Of a stretch of DNA of 6,438 nucleotides, positions 4,329 to 6,438 are shown one piece after another. The translations under genes were made by a program, and so were the position numbers. The notes under the pieces were generated by a model. It was not told the origin of the DNA and did not search any database. It saw only the letters and a program-made list of their open reading frames with translations. Numbering within the stretch: position 1 is the first letter of the stretch; the number at the start of each line of letters is the position of its first letter. Source of the stretch: Cellulomonadaceae bacterium (lineage in GTDB: Bacteria > Actinomycetota > Actinomycetes > Actinomycetales > Cellulomonadaceae); contig JAITCK010000253.1 in NCBI GenBank assembly GCA_031283115.1, positions 1 to 6,438 on the forward strand. The letters run 5' to 3'.

Positions 4329-6438
4329 GGGGCCGACCCGATGGACAGGCGCATCAGCCAGGTGCTCGGCGAACGCACCGGAAAAGCCCTCGCCAAACTC
4401 GGCCTCATCACCGTCGGCGACCTGCTGCACCACTATCCGCGCCGCTACGCCGACCCCGGCACCATCACCCCCATTTCCGGGCTGAAACTCGGGGAACACG
4501 TGTCCTTTCTGGCCGTGGTGTTGCACACGCAGACCCGCACCATGCGGTCACGGGCAGGATTCATGCTTACAGCCCAGGTAGGCGACGACCAAGGCGGCGT
4601 CTGCTCGCTCACCTTTTTCGCTAAAAAACAGGGCATGTTGCGCTACTTCGAATCCCGCCTGACACCGCAGACAAAAGCCGTGTTCAGCGGTGTGGTGTCC
4701 GAATATCGCGGGCACATGCAACTCACCCACCCCGACTTTCAACTCATCGGGCCAGCCGCTGGCGGGGCTGGAGCTTCCGGTGCTGCTGCCGCTGGGGCAG
4801 GAGGTTTTGCAGGTGACGGTGGGGGAGCCGTCGGGCAGGCAACCGCAAGGCACACACGTGCAGGGCAGGTAAGCGCAGCCGCCGTCGATGACAGTGCCGC
4901 CGTCGAAGAGGCCATGATCGACGCGACCCGCCCCATCCCCATCTACCCGGCCACCGCCGCCATGCCCACCTGGCGGATCCAAAAGGCCGTGCGGGCCGTG
5001 CTCGACACCCTGCGCCCCGACGACGTCCCCGACCCCCTGCCCGATTCTGTGCGTCAGGCCGCCACCCTGATGACCAGGTATGACGCCCTCCAGGGCGTCC
5101 ACTATCCGGCCAGCAGAAGCGACTGGGTTGACGCCCGCCACCGCCTGCGTTTCGAAGAAGCCTTCGTGCTGCAAACCGCCCTAGTGCAGCGTCGAGCCCA
5201 GGCCGCACTCATGCCAGCAGCCGCCCGCCTGCCCCGCAAAGACGGGACAGGTCTGCTAGAACAGTTCGACGCCCGCCTGCCCTTCACCCTGACCGCCGGG
5301 CAGACCAGTGTCGGCCAAGAAATCGCCGCCGACCTGGCCCGCCCCCACCCCATGCAGCGCCTCCTGCAAGGCGAGGTAGGGTCGGGCAAAACGGTGGTCG
5401 CCTTGCGAGCCATGCTCCAAGTCATCGACGCGGGCGGCCAGGCAGCCCTACTGGCCCCCACCGAAGTGCTTGCCGCCCAGCATGCCCGAACCCTGCGGGC
5501 CATGCTCGGCGACCTGGCAGGGGGCGGTCTGGGAGGTGGCCTGCTGGGAGGTGGGGGTGGCACGACGACGGTCGCCCTGCTCACCGGATCCCTGCCAACT
5601 GCGGCCCGCAGGCAGGCCCTGCTTGATGCGGCATCCGGCCAGGCGGGCATCGTTGTGGGAACTCACGCCCTGCTGTCTGACGTGGTTCAGTTTGCTGACC
5701 TGGGACTCGTCGTCGTTGATGAGCAGCACCGCTTTGGGGTAGAGCAGCGCGACAGGCTGCGGGACAAGTCGGTGGTCACCCCCCACCTACTGGTGATGAC
5801 AGCCACGCCCATCCCGCGTACCGTCGCCATGACCGTCTTCGGCGACCTGGAAGTGTCCACGCTGACGGAGGTTCCGTCAGGACGGGCAGGCATCACCACC
5901 CATGTTGTCCCCGCCGCCAACCCCGTCTGGATAGACCGCGTATGGCAGCGCATCCGCGAGGAAGTCGACAAAGGCAACCGCGCCTACATCGTCTGCCCCC
6001 GCATCACCGCCGACGACGACACCCCGCCGGTTGAGCAGCCCGACCCGCCCCGCACCCCGCTCCGCGCAGTCACCGAGGTTGCGGACCTGCTGCGCTCCAC
6101 CCCGGCCCTGTCGGGCATCTCCATCGACATTCTGCACGGCCAACTGCGCCCCGATGACAAAGAAGCGGCCATGGCCCGGTTTGCGTCCGGGCAAACTCAG
6201 GTGCTTGTCGCCACCACCGTCATTGAGGTGGGCGTTGACGTGCCGGAAGCCACCGTCATGGTGGTGCTTGACGCCGAGTTTTTCGGCCTGTCCCAACTTC
6301 ACCAATTGCGGGGCCGAGTGGGGCGGGGCACCCAGCCGGGCCTCTGCCTGCTGGTGACTAGCGCCGAGCCGGGCTCTGATGGGGCTAGGCGGGTTGAAGC
6401 CCTAGCGCAAACCTCTGACGGTTTCGCCCTAGCCCAAG
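4284..6438 (+). CDS. recG: ATP-dependent DNA helicase RecG, 3' partial
   Basis: Superfamily 2 helicase that remodels stalled forks and branch-migrates Holliday junctions. The frame is open for 718 codons to the window end, breaking off at DGFALAQ, just before the conserved C-terminal TRG/RecG region. Domains (GTG 4284 = residue 1): N-terminal LGLITVGDLLHHYPRRY (39-55); OB-fold wedge (about 70-155); then helicase motifs GEVGSGKT (363-370), LAPTEVLAAQH, DEQHRFGV (479-486), TATPIPRT (506-513), AYIVCPRI, VLVATTVIEVGVDVPEA (640-656) and QLHQLRGRVGRG (671-682). Two insertions are unusual: Gly/Ala-rich residues about 157-207 between wedge and helicase, and GGGLGGGLLGGGGG (413-426) before LLTGS. GTG 4284 is chosen for its Shine-Dalgarno match. 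ATG 4263, GTG 4299 or 4314, and ATG 4341 are in-frame alternatives. It lies 24 nt after the DAK2 stop, in the same frame, and is probably cotranscribed. Confidence 0.95.
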   Translation, partial: MSRTTVTKTAVGRTIGADPMDRRISQVLGERTGKALAKLGLITVGDLLHHYPRRYADPGTITPISGLKLGEHVSFLAVVLHTQTRTMRSRAGFMLTAQVGDDQGGVCSLTFFAKKQGMLRYFESRLTPQTKAVFSGVVSEYRGHMQLTHPDFQLIGPAAGGAGASGAAAAGAGGFAGDGGGAVGQATARHTRAGQVSAAAVDDSAAVEEAMIDATRPIPIYPATAAMPTWRIQKAVRAVLDTLRPDDVPDPLPDSVRQAATLMTRYDALQGVHYPASRSDWVDARHRLRFEEAFVLQTALVQRRAQAALMPAAARLPRKDGTGLLEQFDARLPFTLTAGQTSVGQEIAADLARPHPMQRLLQGEVGSGKTVVALRAMLQVIDAGGQAALLAPTEVLAAQHARTLRAMLGDLAGGGLGGGLLGGGGGTTTVALLTGSLPTAARRQALLDAASGQAGIVVGTHALLSDVVQFADLGLVVVDEQHRFGVEQRDRLRDKSVVTPHLLVMTATPIPRTVAMTVFGDLEVSTLTEVPSGRAGITTHVVPAANPVWIDRVWQRIREEVDKGNRAYIVCPRITADDDTPPVEQPDPPRTPLRAVTEVADLLRSTPALSGISIDILHGQLRPDDKEAAMARFASGQTQVLVATTVIEVGVDVPEATVMVVLDAEFFGLSQLHQLRGRVGRGTQPGLCLLVTSAEPGSDGARRVEALAQTSDGFALAQ
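5529..5554 (+). repeat. 11-nt direct repeat within the Gly-rich loop of recG
   Basis: CTGGGAGGTGG occurs exactly at 5529-5539 and 5544-5554, a 15-nt periodicity that preserves the reading frame. It encodes part of the glycine/leucine stretch (5520-5561, 11 Gly of 14 residues) and suggests the insertion grew by replication slippage. Confidence 0.7.

Noticed and set aside
3542..4411. 289-codon - strand open frame opposite the DAK2 gene and recG start
   Set aside because: Antisense shadow typical of GC-rich coding DNA: Ala/Ser/Arg-rich, no recognisable domain, and the + strand gene is clearly conserved in family motifs.
4548..5208. Overlapping - strand open frames opposite recG
   Set aside because: RecG coding on the + strand is unambiguous and uninterrupted; the antisense frames are low-complexity shadows.

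Overview
The window is GC-rich chromosomal DNA that looks actinobacterial (Actinomycetota). The clues are strong G/C preference at third codon positions, GTG starts, a UvrA-like paralogue of the DrrC type, a four-cysteine L28, and the rpmB / DAK2 / recG neighbourhood. The exact genus cannot be fixed from the sequence alone. Nothing points to a phage, plasmid, transposon or CRISPR array, and most of the window is ordinary core-genome content.

Layout from left to right. Positions 1-1746 (+) hold the C-terminal three quarters of a UvrA-like double ABC ATPase, cut by the window start. Positions 1747-2003 carry no convincing gene. They hold a nested inverted repeat, an 8-bp tandem repeat, a perfect 26-bp palindrome that is a good bidirectional terminator, and a stem-loop just after the next gene. 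Positions 2004-2201 (-) are rpmB (ribosomal protein L28), convergent with the UvrA-like gene. Positions 2202-2360 are a divergent promoter region with a sigma70-like promoter for rpmB, two adjoining inverted repeats, and a TANNNT element placed for leaderless expression of the next gene. Positions 2361-4259 (+) encode a DAK2/FakA-like (YloV family) protein. Positions 4284-6438 (+) are recG, open to the window end, so its C-terminus is missing.

The DAK2 gene and recG form a tight pair, probably one transcript. The junction is the most unusual part of the window. A 17-bp near-perfect tandem duplication spans the DAK2 stop codon. The two genes lie in the same reading frame with a single TGA between them. 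The first codons of recG are themselves a degenerate 15-nt repeat. L28 serves translation and RecG serves replication-fork and recombination repair. FakA-like proteins phosphorylate fatty acids together with a FakB partner, which is not in this window. The pairing is conserved synteny rather than an obvious pathway.

A second theme is low-complexity insertions in otherwise conserved proteins: a glycine-rich loop in the UvrA paralogue, a histidine-rich segment in the DAK2 protein, and two Gly/Ala-rich insertions in RecG. I see no clearly new multi-gene system. The most checkable novelties are the duplicated junction, the His-rich insertion, the divergent-promoter dyads, and the stem-loop carrying an anti-Shine-Dalgarno sequence downstream of the UvrA-like gene.
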